NCBI GenBank assembly: GCA_037157565.1 | Contig: JAZHRO010000002.1 | Span: forward strand, 77,240,001 to 77,304,000 | From: Thalassia testudinum | Lineage: Eukaryota; Streptophyta; Magnoliopsida; Alismatales; Hydrocharitaceae | Reading direction: 5' to 3' | Length of the DNA stretch: 64,000 nucleotides | In this document: piece by piece, positions 22,691-32,899 of the stretch | Layout: each line of letters starts with the position of its first letter | Numbering within the stretch: position 1 is the stretch's first letter | Translations under genes and position numbers: made by a program | The notes under the pieces: generated by a model | Databases searched by the model: none | What the model was told of the DNA's origin: nothing | Seen by the model: the letters and a program-made list of their open reading frames with translations, nothing else

Positions 22691-24749
22691 GCATCCATTA
22701 AGGGGATGTTTATATGGACCTGCTCAAAGAGCTTAACCAGGTCCTCCTCAGGTGCCACGATTTTGGTTGTCCTTTTTCCCTTGGTCAAGGCCTTAGGAAA
22801 TGGAACCTTAGATGGTTCCTCTAGAATGGGTCCAGGTTCTTGATCTGGGATAGAGGTGTCTTGGATGACTATCCTAGGGTTAGGGTTTGTATTACCAGGC
22901 TGGGTTTGGCTTGGATAAGGTGGGTCCTGTGTTGTTTTGCCAGTGCAGGTAGTAACAGAATTCAATCCTTCCTAGTTCTAGTTTGGTGTGGGTAGCAGAG
23001 GTGCTTATTGCTGGTAACCCGTATATGATGTCGAAACCTCTATCCCGTCGGGTGATGGAGTCGAAGGGGCCTGATAAACAAAGTGAGTTTGGACCGGATT
23101 TGGGTTCATAATGCGCCTCTGGTTCGGCACATAATTTGGATTAGGTAGAGGTTGTGAAGGAAGTACACCAGGTTGACGAGGATTTGCCATCTGGGCCAGT
23201 TGATTATGCACCTCTGTGATCTCATCTCTGTGCTATTTTTGCATAGCTGCATTAGTTTGAAGGATTAGAGTCATTTGATCTGTCTGAGTCGGCCCAAATT
23301 GATAAGTTGGGTTAGGCTAAGGCTGAGGCAGCTGATATGGACGAGGAGCTTGTGGTCGGGGTGGATATTGAGGTCTCTGATTTTGATTACTGCTTGACCA
23401 CGTGAAATTGGGATGATTACGCCATCTAGGGTTGTAGGTGTTTGAGAATGGATCATTCTGAATGGCGTTGAGGTCATCGCAGGTCTGAGGAACCTCGGGA
23501 AAATCAGAATATGAGGGTTCAGAGTTCCCTCAACTAGAGTAGGTGGATCCAAAGTTTCTTCCGAAACCAGAATCAGACGAGGGTGGATACGGATCCATCC
23601 CCTGAGAAGGTCAGTGATAGATATTATGCACGACCTCCCTGCCAGAGGGTGGTTGCATGAACGGGTTTTGCACAGAGGGGGCTCGCTGAAAATGTTGAGT
23701 TAACTCATCCACCTTCTTCTCAATAATAGAGACCTTGTCCAGATGACTGGCCATCAGTTCAAAGTCGACGGAAGAGGACAGGCCTTGCGTCTCATGTGCT
23801 CCCTTTGGATTTTTCAATGCACGGGCATTCGTCTGGTCAAACATGCTCATGGATTCATTATTGATGGAGTTCTCGCACATATTCTCGAGAATCTCCCACA
23901 CGGTGTCTTCGTGTTGACCCATGATGTTTCCTCCGCAAGTCGCATTGACGAATAATTGAATATCCTCATGGAGTCCCTGGTAAAAAGACTAGACTTGTTC
24001 CCATTTAGGAACTCTATGGTGGGGGCACTTTCGCATGAGATCCAGAAAACGATCCCATGCTTCGTGAAGTGGTTCTCCTGCTTGTGTGAAATGTGTGATA
24101 TGGTGCCGTAAAGCATTTGTCCGACCAACAGGGAAGAACTTTCTCAGAAACTCGGATTGAAGTTCCACCCAAGTGTTGATTGAGCACGTTTGGGTTTGGT
24201 ACCAGTGAGCAGCTTTATCCATGATAGAGAAGGAGAACATTTTCATGAGTAGAATTCCCGATTTTGAGCTTCTGACCCAAAGGTCTGGGCCAGATGCTTA
24301 AGTTGTTTGATATGCTAGAAAGGATCTTCGAAATTACGCCCATGGAATTTGGGAATGGCATGAATCATGTTGGGCTTGAGTTCAGTGTCAGGACCTCCAG
24401 CGGGGATTTGTACTTGGGGTTCGATTGCCATTGCGACAGGATTGTAGTGATCTCGCATCATTGGATGCTACGGTGAGTTCACAAAGGCTTGGAATAAATC
24501 ATTGAGGCACTGAAGTTGATTTTCAATATTATTTTCTTCTGCGGGTTGTGCCATGATAATGGATGAAGGAGAATTAGGTTCAGATGAATCGAAAGAGATA
24601 TCAATAAGATTGGGTTGGCGCACAAACAAGGAGGTCGAGGCTTGGCCTCGACGTGAATGAGTAGCTAAAGGAGGCCTTAAGGATGGTCTTAAAGACCTCC
24701 TGAACATGCACCGATGGAATAGATGAGAGGAAGAATGTGATGAACCCAA
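22691..24749 (-). pseudogene. Athila-like 2 gag
   Basis: Fragments show the capsid-type region (KMFSFSIMDKAAHWYQTQ, about 24246-24190; FLRKFFPVGRTNALRHHITHF; AWDRFLDLMRKCPHH). The Pro/Gln-rich C-terminal part (23005-23552) follows. At least three frameshifts and several stops. It corresponds piece by piece to 48492-50827. Confidence 0.82.
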
Positions 24750-25649
24750 TCAAGACACCTAAAAATTTTGGATGACTATAGAGGTTCGGGGCAGATGATA
24801 CCCCTTAGTCAAAAAGTGGTCCACCTAAGAATTACCTGGGCAGCCAGAGAGGGAGAGTCCTGCAAAGACCCCTACACGGTAGAGCGCCCCCACGGGTTAC
24901 AGGGTTTCCCCCACCCGACCTCTCTTATCACTGATGTTCCAGGTAGACCAGAATGGGGACTTGACCTCTTAAGTCTATAGGTTTTAATTAAGAGCAAGGG
25001 TGCTTAGGACTTCACTTGAACTTTAAGATATGTTAAGTGCAAAAGTAACCTAATTTGAAGATTGGTTGACCCAACAAGGTGGGTCAACTTCACCTATATT
25101 GTCCTCTTGAGATTTTTAGGTCCCTCTTTTAGTGTTCAAATGAATTAAAGAGCCTAATTTTAGGGTTTTGCTCGAATAGATTAGTTCAATCAAGGTCTAG
25201 ACACACATTGTTTGGAAAGATCAATTCTTGATTAAGTGTCTCTAAAAACCCTAAACTGGAATCCTTAATTGGCTCTAATTTGGTCCAATTTAATTTATCA
25301 AAATATGGTGCCTAGGGCTCAAGCAAGAATGTGATTGCCCTAGATATCTTAAACTTCAAGTGGGTGCACAGATCAGGATTTGTTGTCTAAATAAAATGTA
25401 TCAAATCAGGTAACTTGATGAATTATCTAAGGATAGAATGCAAGTAGCCCTAATTGATTTCTTCCTTTTAACCTTTTCAGAATCTGGGGCTTAAGAGAGA
25501 GTAGTTAGAACTTACATGCCTTTGGCGTGTTTAATGTGCGGCTGATCTTCCCTGAATGTATCCCTCCTGAAACAACAACAGCAAAAGAGATATAGCAAGT
25601 TAGAATCCAAATTAGGAATTGCAATCAAGAGTTCTAAATTGCTCGTTGC
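24750..25649 (-). other. Athila-like 2 leader
   Basis: 0.9 kb between gag and PBS. A block at about 24776-24980, including the acacggtagagcgccc segment, is strongly conserved with 50885-51095 and with M at 58610-58810. That makes it a candidate packaging or regulatory region. Confidence 0.65.
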
Positions 25650-25667
25650 TCCTCGACAACGGTGCCA
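25650..25667 (-). other. Athila-like 2 primer-binding site, decayed
   Basis: Minus strand TGGCACCGTTGTCGAGGA: three differences from the perfect tRNA-Asp complement, all C-to-T or G-to-A. Confidence 0.8.
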
Positions 25668-25670
25668 AAA

Positions 25671-28409
25671 TGTTCGTAGCACTAAATCGATGTTAAAATT
25701 GTCGTGTTGTAGCATAGCCAAACAAATAAATTTATTACTTGAAAAAGTTCCAAGGTTGAACACAGGGAGTAATATGGAATTCAAAGCTCAAGATCACAAT
25801 TTAAATCAAGGATAAAGATTGTAAAAAACATAATGTCAGGATCAATATGCAAAAAGAATGGAGTAAAATGGTGATTTAAATCACAAATTACTCTTCATAA
25901 ATAACACTTAAATCAAACCTCAAGTATATGCAATTAAAGTATCATACGTCTTAAATAGCCCTATGCTACAATGCTAGAGACTCAAGGGTCTCTCTCTCTT
26001 CCTGTGTAGCTTTTCTTCTCCTTCTGGTTCTTTCTCTATTTCTTCTCCTCTTCTTCTTGTGCGGCTCCTCTTCTTCTTCTTCTTCTCTTTCAATCTTTAT
26101 TCGTTTGCTTCTTCTTCTCTCTTCCCTTCACTGTAACTCTTCTTCTGCCTTCGACCCTTCTTTCCTTCCTTCTTCCTTTCTCTATTCACCTACTTCACAC
26201 AGAGGGGGAAGGCTTCTTGAATTTGGCTAAGTGTCAGTCAGGCTTCACCAAGAGCAAAACCCTCCCCCTACCTACTTAAGCTCTCTCTCTTCCTCTCTTC
26301 TTAGGCTCTACCCTCCCAGGGCCTCTAAGTGGATAGTTAGGTAATTGGGTAGGCGCGTACTTGTCTAGGGCTGCGGGTGTGGTCGTCGCTGAGGAGTGAA
26401 GGCTTAGGCAGGTTGGGTGCACCAGGTCCGCGGGTCAGGTGTTGCGGACGAGGCGCAGGTGTGCACGGGTGAGAGGGACCTCACCCTGTGTTTGGAGGCG
26501 ATAAGCCTCTATCACAAATTCAAATTATGTGATAGCATCGCTTCTACTATTTCCGATATGGGACTAAACGTCCCTGCTTTTCTCGCGTGATGGCAGTTGC
26601 AGTCAGTAGCTTCAATCGAGGTCAAGGAAGCAGTTAATGCTCCCAATTGACTTGCTTCGTGTGTTGCTGAGAAGATTCCGCAGCACCTGGGATCGAAATA
26701 TGGAGCTGTGAGACCTGAAGAGTGCTTCAAGCTTCCTTCGAAGCTCTATGGCATTGGTGGATGAAGACCTGATGCTTGAAATCAAAATATGGCCTCTCGT
26801 TCTCATCAAAACAATTTAAGAAGTATCATCGGATGTCATGGAGTGCAACGGTGGTGGTGGTGTGCTGTGATAGTGTGTGAGGAGGTCTGACGACCTTGAG
26901 AAGAGTGGTCGGAGGTGTGTGAGTTGGGTGCAGATTTTAGAGGAGCAATTGACCTAATGAAGTTAGGGCTTTTGCTCCTAAGGTCAAGGCGGAGGTGTGG
27001 AGCGTGGGAGAGGTGGTGGAGGTGAACTGTAGAAGCCGTTAAGGCTCGTCGGAGGTCTGCTGACGAGTTGGAAGATGGAGTTGTGGAGGGCATTGGCGGG
27101 GTTGAAATGAAGTGTGGAGTTGCTATTGTGATGAGGGGAGGCTGAGGAGTTGTTTGAGAGAGGTAGCAGACGACGGGAAGCGGTGCTGGGGCCAGTTGCG
27201 GTATGGTCAGTGCAGGAGATGAAGCTTGCTCTGATAAGGTTTGGACGGCGAGGATGAAGGAGATAGAGACGTCGGCTGGTGCTGCTCGATGTGGAAGAAG
27301 GTAAGGAAAGAGGATTTGCCGCTGGTATTGTGGTCAGACGACGAGGAGAGGCAAGGAGGGTCGCCGGAGCTTGAAGAGCATTTCGACAGGAGGAGAGAAG
27401 AATTGGGGGTTACTCTGGTCGAATTCAAGCTTAGGGAGTTCAGCCTGGTCTGGGCTTTCTTTTATAGGTCATTAGAGGGTGATTAGAGCTTGCGAAGCAA
27501 GCTTCCCAAGCATGTAAGGCTTGCCAGATTACCATTGAGACCCAAATCTCTCATGCATTTGCATGAGAGATTGGATAAGTTTTAGTGCGTGGGATTGGGT
27601 TCAAAAGGAAGAGGATTTCTTGACGAACTTCCCTTTCAAATTGAAAGGTATTCGTCAAGAAATCAGGGAGTTCTTTCCAAATTAAGGTCATTGGAGCAAG
27701 TAGGAATAGGTTTAATGGCGGCAGGGACCTTTTTCTGAGAACGACGACAATGTTAGTGGTCTATTTGAAAAAATTTTGAAAGTTGAGGGCAGAAATGTAA
27801 TCAGACAGGACCAAGTTGCAAACTAGGTGAAGACAAACTCATCTTGGGTCCAAATATTGGTATAAACCTAATTTGGACCTAAGGAATCCAATGGTGAAGT
27901 TGAATTTTGGTTTTTAGTATGTTTGACTGGGTAATTTTTGCAAAAACCTAAATTAGGACAAATATCTATCTCTGACTCTGTTCTGGGTCAAAACAGGTTC
28001 TAATGGTCAAATTGAAGGTTCCAAACCCTAGAGAATATTTTGCTATGAATTTTAGAAGATTTAGGTGAAATTTATTCTGATCAGAACCTTAGTTAATTAA
28101 GCGGGTCTGTTTTTAGGGTTTCGAAAAGTCATTTGATTCTTAGAACACATGCAAACCCTTTTCTGATTGTTTTAACCCACTTGTTAGCTTTCTAAGACCA
28201 TTTGACCTTCATTCAACCCCTGAGAAAATCCGTCGTTGTACTGCATTCATGATATGCTGGTAAAATTATAGTTTTAACCCTAGTTTCTTATTTTTTCCCT
28301 CAGAATGATTATGTAGTGACTTATGACTCTCTGGTAGTTATGTAGGAGCATTTACTGACTTAATTGGGTCAAAATGAGCTAATTATAGCTCATGATGATG
28401 TTCCCATCA
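25671..28409 (-). repeat. Athila-like 2, 5' LTR (2739 bp)
   Basis: It starts TGTTCGTAGC and ends TTCCCATCA. In the first 120 bp it differs from the other LTR at roughly a dozen sites, nearly all transitions, so the insertion is old relative to Athila-like 3. Confidence 0.92.
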
Positions 28410-28414
28410 ATACA

Positions 28415-29143
28415 TAAAAATAAAATGCAGTAGATGTAAAATCTCACCTGAAAAACCATCTAGAGTGACAAAGTAAAGTTTAAGAGGATGAGAAGAAAGT
28501 TTCCTTTGACCCAATCCATCTTGGAGATGGAGCGATGAGGGTTGGAGTGCTGAGCATACCTTGCGTGAAGGCGTAAAGGTGGAAGATGTGAATGTTTAGT
28601 GAAGGCTCTTTGTAGAAAGCCATGATCATTACACCACCGAAGCATAGGTCCACTCCTAATTACTTCGCCACTCCTGCAAGGCTCTTTAGCTTGAGTGATT
28701 CCATGCTTTAAGTGGCATATATATATAAAGCTTGTCATCAGAAGTTTGAAGAGTAATTAATCCACCGATCTCCATATGCCAAGAAATATCCAATTATGTA
28801 CCTAAGTAGGACAAGGGTAAAGGTTATCATGGGCATGGAGTTAGAAAGAACCGATGCCATAGTTGTAGTAGTGTAGTTAAGCCCAATGTTATATACATTT
28901 AGGGTGAGTGCAATTCTGAATCATTGAAAAAATAAGATAGAGACCTTTAGTTAGTGCATTTAATTGTTTTAATATATGGATTTAGTTATGCTACGTTCCT
29001 TTTTTGACTGAACATTGACATAAACATCACCTGGTTGACCTATGTATTCAGGGTGATGAAATGAACTAACCTTCTAACATTCTATTTTCTAAAAAAAAAA
29101 CTTGCAGAAAATAATATGAACAAACCACAACTTAACTTGCATC
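28415..29143. other. CACTA A interior right of Athila-like 2, no gene recognised
   Basis: No credible coding region. A TTGTAGTAGTG at 28863-28873 looks like the right end of a CACTA-type element, but no matching left end is visible. Confidence 0.4.
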
Positions 29144-29296
29144 TTAATCAAATAATCTAAAGCACATATCCTTATTTGACTCTTTGTTCTCTTCAACCTT
29201 CCCCTCCTTTGGCTCTTCTACGGTAGCAGCAACAGCACCACCATTACTGCCGTCGACACCACCAACTACTACAACAACAGCAACAACACCACCACC
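29144..29296 (-). pseudogene. Captured 60S acidic ribosomal P-protein, last exon
   Basis: The minus strand reads a Gly/Val/Ala-rich hinge, then VEEPKEGKVEENKES and the terminus NKDMCFRLFD followed by TAA. P1, P2 and P3 proteins of the ribosomal stalk end in a nearly invariant acidic tail, EESDDDMGFxLFD, which binds elongation factors. The order hinge, charged Glu/Lys run, tail and stop is diagnostic. A splice acceptor TTACTGCAG lies directly upstream, so this is a genomic copy of the last exon. The tail has lost acidic residues (DDD reads NKD) and Gly (now Cys). I cannot tell P1, P2 and P3 apart; the GGG at the exon start leans to P3. Confidence 0.78.
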
Positions 29297-29566
29297 TGCA
29301 GTAACACAAGATATAAAGAGGGAAGTATATTAGAGTTGATTTTGACATTAGTAGCAAAGGCTAATTAACACCTTTTTCATCTGGGAGTTTCAACATCAAA
29401 TTCCTAACATCTGGGGAAAATTGTGAACTAGTAATAGGAAAAATATAACTTGACAAAATGCAACAATTTAAATGGTAAGAAGATACAATATGCGATAGGA
29501 ACCACAACAAAAGCACTACCTAAATATCTCCATGTATTAAACAAACAAAGCATTTGCTTCTTGCTA

Positions 29567-30340
29567 GCTGGCTCAAGCGAGCAACTTTGCTGGGAGTCCA
29601 TGCTCATAGAGGAGCAGAGCGCCAATGCCCCCAACTACCTCATCGTGAAGAAGAACAGAAAGCTCTACGATGAGTTCTTCTTCCCCTTCGAAGGGCACCA
29701 ACGAAGGGCCCCCATGCTGAGGACCCTCATAGGGAGGTCACAGGGGAGGATGGTTTCCCACTTCCTCTTGCCTTTCCTCACCAGAGAATGCATGAGGGAG
29801 GAGCCCTCCAACCACGAGGAGGTGTTGAACATGGTTGCTCAAAGCTATCTTGAACTTAGGCATCTGTCTGTGCAAGCAATCTATGATTCACTAGACTCTA
29901 TCATGTGCATGCTGGTTTCCAAATGTCCCAAGCATGAACTAATTAACTTCTCCGATAACTTTTGCTTCTCCCTTCAAGTTGTGGTAGCTCTTGGACAGCA
30001 TTGCCATGGCATCCTTGGCTTTCAAGGCTAGATGGATGATGACATTGTGGCTGTTGTAACAACCCACTTGCCATACCTTAGGTTCCTGAGCATATGTGGT
30101 GGCACAATCTCCAACAGTGGGCTGCTAAAGATGCTCAATGCATGCATGAGTCTCAAGTACCTTTGCATCCTCACTTTCCCTAAGCTAAACCTCAATGAGC
30201 CCTCTCTCAAGATTGCTACGTCTAAGATCCTAGAATTTAGTGCAAGGCAAGCAAATGTGTTCGACATGTACGCTAAGTTCTTCACAATACAAGAACAGTT
30301 GCTAGATAGTGACTATACTCTCTTGATGCTCCACACATAG
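29567..30340 (+). pseudogene. Captured F-box/LRR-type protein gene fragment
   Basis: One plus-strand frame encodes about 257 residues broken by a single TAG at 30029-30031. CWESMLIEEQ and APMLRTLIGRSQGRM match the segment that follows the F-box in plant F-box/LRR proteins. LELRHLSVQAIYDS and LPYLRFLSICGGTISNSGLLKMLNACMSL are leucine-rich repeats. The family forms SCF ubiquitin-ligase substrate receptors. The N-terminal F-box itself is missing, so even without the stop it would not bind SKP1 normally. The orientation is opposite to the P450 reductase and P-protein fragments. Confidence 0.72.
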
Positions 30341-31379
30341 TTGATAGATAGTTGTTGAGAGGTGTATGTGCTTTTATGTTACTTTTATAGTTTTGGTTTC
30401 TAGAGTATGGATATCTTGGTCTTTTTGTGCTTCTGGTGTTAGTGAATGAAGTATATGTTTAAGGAGTTTGAGAAAAATGAAGTGTTGGTTAAGGAGGATG
30501 GAGTTTGAAGAAACCAAGAGATGTGTGTTGTTCCATAAGCATTTGTTGCATTGAGTTATCTTGTTTTGTCGTTGCTACCATGGTTTAGTTCTAAAGACAG
30601 ATTAGTAGATTTTGAAAAGGAGAAACCTGATTTGAACTCAAGTATAGTTAGTAGGTATGAGAAGCATTTTAGTATTTACAAACTTACAGTGGGAAGATTC
30701 CTTATATGCTACCTATGTGGGAATCTAGCTAAGAAATGTTGATTTTGTGTTGGAATATCTTGTTCTCTCACTGACTTATCACTCTTAGGGGTTCCATTTA
30801 ATATAGGTGTACTTGTTCCAAGGCAAAAAAAAAAAAAACTCAAGCAGAGCAAATATGTTAGAAGGGAGAAGGGCTTTTGACATGAGTTTTCCCCAACCTT
30901 GAGTCGAGGTCCACTTCATAGTCCCTGTGTTTCAGAGGTTTCTGCAGATATGCAGGGCCTTTTGCTGAAGACAACACAAATAGTCAAAATTATCAACCAA
31001 ACCTCATCCCAATTACCTTTCCATCTTCGGGTAAATATGTCGAACACCTTTCGTGCATCCACATGTGTCACAATACCCAACATACCTACCATCGACCCCC
31101 CTATGAGCATCAAGATCTATCGACTCCAGCTCCATGGTTCTCGATCTCGTAAGAACATTGATTCTAGGTTCTAAAGAAAGCACACAACCATAAACAGGAA
31201 ATACCTCTTTCACTCTTCAGAATTCCTAAATAGCACAAAAGGAATCGAGGGTGGAGAGTTTTTTTTTTTTCAAAGGAAGACAATACCTCAAAAGGGAGGA
31301 GAGGATGGGGATGGGAGCTACCCTTTTGCTATCTCTTGGAGATGACAAAGCATAAGGAGATAGCCTCGTCGCAGAGGTG
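30341..31379. other. CACTA A interior, no gene recognised
   Basis: Flank of the F-box fragment, A/T-rich, with a 13-base A-run at about 30826. Short ORFs only. Confidence 0.4.
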
Positions 31380-31740
31380 GTGCCTGAAGGACATTGGGCC
31401 TCATGTCGACGTCATACACCGTGTGGTCCTTGGCGGCGAGGCAGCACCTCGTGGGAAGCTCATTGCCGGAGGCGATTGAGGGAGAGGGGGAACTCGTCGA
31501 AAGGAGGAGGGCAGAGGGAAGGAGGCAGTCTCAAGGTGGGGAGGGTAGGCACCACCACCGTTGCCAAGGAGGGCTACAAGGGGTTGGGTTTGGGGGGGAG
31601 GTGGGGGGGGGTAGGGGGGAGAGGATGGTTAGGGGAGGCATGTAGGTGGGGATTTTGGAGGGAAACAAAAATTATAGGAAGGAAAACGGCAGATGCAAAG
31701 GATTTAGCTAGGTGGGTCATCGAGGAATGGTAAATTAAAA
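31380..31740. other. GC-rich block in CACTA A, origin unknown
   Basis: A compositionally distinct G-rich block in A/T-rich surroundings, possibly the 5' exon of another captured gene. Neither strand gives a protein I recognise. Confidence 0.35.
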
Positions 31741-31891
31741 GGGTGGAGATGAAATTTTATTGACTAAACATGTGTATTCAGAATACGAACTGATATTTTG
31801 AAACGAATCTTTTGTCACTCACTTCTTTTTGTTAGCCAAAAATAAATCTATCCTCAAAATATGGTTGCCAAAAATGTATTTTGTTGTAATA
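31741..31891 (-). repeat. CACTA A right terminal and subterminal region
   Basis: Contains GGGTGGAGATGAAATTTTA, TTTTGTCACTCAC and CTATCCTCAAAA, degraded versions of the left-end motifs, and ends TTTTGTTGTAATA. Confidence 0.6.
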
Positions 31892-32052
31892 TCTCAACCA
31901 ACATCAAGATCAGTTATGTCAATCTACACAAAGTTTGAATCTGATTTCATTTGGGTTGGGGGCCCACAACAACCTTGATTTTCAAACCCAGGCTCTGGGA
32001 GATCAATTTTTGAGTGGGTATATGGATATTTTGATTGATGGTCTGTTTTAAT
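31892..32052 (-). pseudogene. Element M acidic ORF, middle piece between CACTA A and B
   Basis: A 161-bp sliver. On the minus strand a frame reads KIDLPEPGFENQ and onward, joining in phase to the 10390-9466 part across CACTA A. It contains a TAG and a TGA. PEPGFEN resembles PEPGYEE of the E1 ORF. The right border is the TSD aat of CACTA B (32050-32052). Confidence 0.6.
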
Positions 32053-32640
32053 CACTACAAGAATATTGCGTATTGTCGACCGTTAAAAATGGTCGGCAAT
32101 GTTAAAATAACCGTTGATAAAAAGGGTCAAGGAATGTACCGTTGCTATAAGATTTTCTCGACCGTTTTCAAACAATACTGTCGGGAAAAAGGCGGACTAC
32201 CACTCAATGTTTGGTTATTTCTCTCGTCTATTTTCGACGGTCGCGAAAGCTTTTTGTCAACTGTTATAAATAAACGGTCGATGAAAATAGTTACCTCAAC
32301 CGGTATTTAGGTGGTCGACTAAGATCATATTGTCGACCGTTCATCAGTCACCGTCGAGAATGTTCCTATTTTCGTCCGTTTGTGAATGGTCGAGAATATT
32401 AATATTTTTTACCATTCACATAATTGTCAGGAATTACAATAGTCTCATTCGTTCTCAAACGATCGAGAATATTAATATTCTTGATCGTTCACAAATAACT
32501 GTCGGAACTTGCAATATTCTCGTCCATTCTAAAACAGTTGAGAATATTAATATTGTCGACATTTATAAAATAATGGTCGACAATACTAATATTTTCGTCC
32601 ATTAAAAATGATCGAGAAAGCATATATATTTTTTAAATGT
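32053..32640 (+). repeat. CACTA B left terminal and subterminal repeats
   Basis: About ten short inverted units of the form GACCGTT-spacer-AATGGTCG or TCGACCGTT/AACGGTCGA follow the terminal CACTACAAGAA. They mirror the units at 57540-58069. Confidence 0.85.
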
Positions 32641-32899
32641 GTTTAATTTATGTCGAAGACCGGTAACGAACTAAAAATTTAGTAAAAATATAATCAATCA
32701 CACAACTTAAAATATTTTTGCATCTATTTAAAACATAAGAAATCAGAATAAAAATTTCATATATGAAATAACGTATATAGAGTTCATTACAAATGATAAT
32801 GTAGATAAAAAATACAATTATGCTGTGGCACCGATGCTTCCAGCACCGCTACCACATAAATCGTCGTCATCACGACGATCTCTATACTGATGAAGGGAT

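Larger units (their letters stand above)
14659..28409 (-). mobile_element. Athila-like Ty3/gypsy retrotransposon 2, full structure, decayed
   Basis: Minus-strand element with two LTRs of about 2.75 kb, a tRNA-Asp PBS, gag, protease, RT, RNase H, integrase and a PPT. The TSD is ataca (14654-14658 and 28410-28414). Domain order PR-RT-RH-IN places it in Ty3/gypsy. The PBS, the FHGL-EDP gag motif and the DLGAS protease point to the Athila side. I see no envelope-like ORF between integrase and the 3' LTR. Every ORF is broken. Confidence 0.93.
10394..31891. mobile_element. CACTA A: En/Spm-type element with captured host-gene fragments
   Basis: The left end is CACTACAACAAAGTAG. The right end is a decayed TTTTGTTGTAATA, its inverse with two mismatches in the terminal CACTA. 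Flanking 3-bp TSDs are tcc (10391-10393) and tct (31892-31894). Subterminal motifs recur at both ends (a GAGATGGATTT-type and a GTGAC-GAAAA-type). Removing it joins M's ORF in frame. Without the nested Athila-like element it is about 7.7 kb. No transposase is recognisable, so it is probably non-autonomous. Confidence 0.72.

Noticed and set aside
28863..28873. Using TTGTAGTAGTG as the right border of CACTA A
   Set aside because: The 3 bp that follow (tag) do not match the left TSD tcc. The border at 31891 has a near-matching TSD and restores the M reading frame.
31380..31740. A G-rich block as an additional captured gene
   Set aside because: No protein family recognised on either strand; kept only as an unexplained block.
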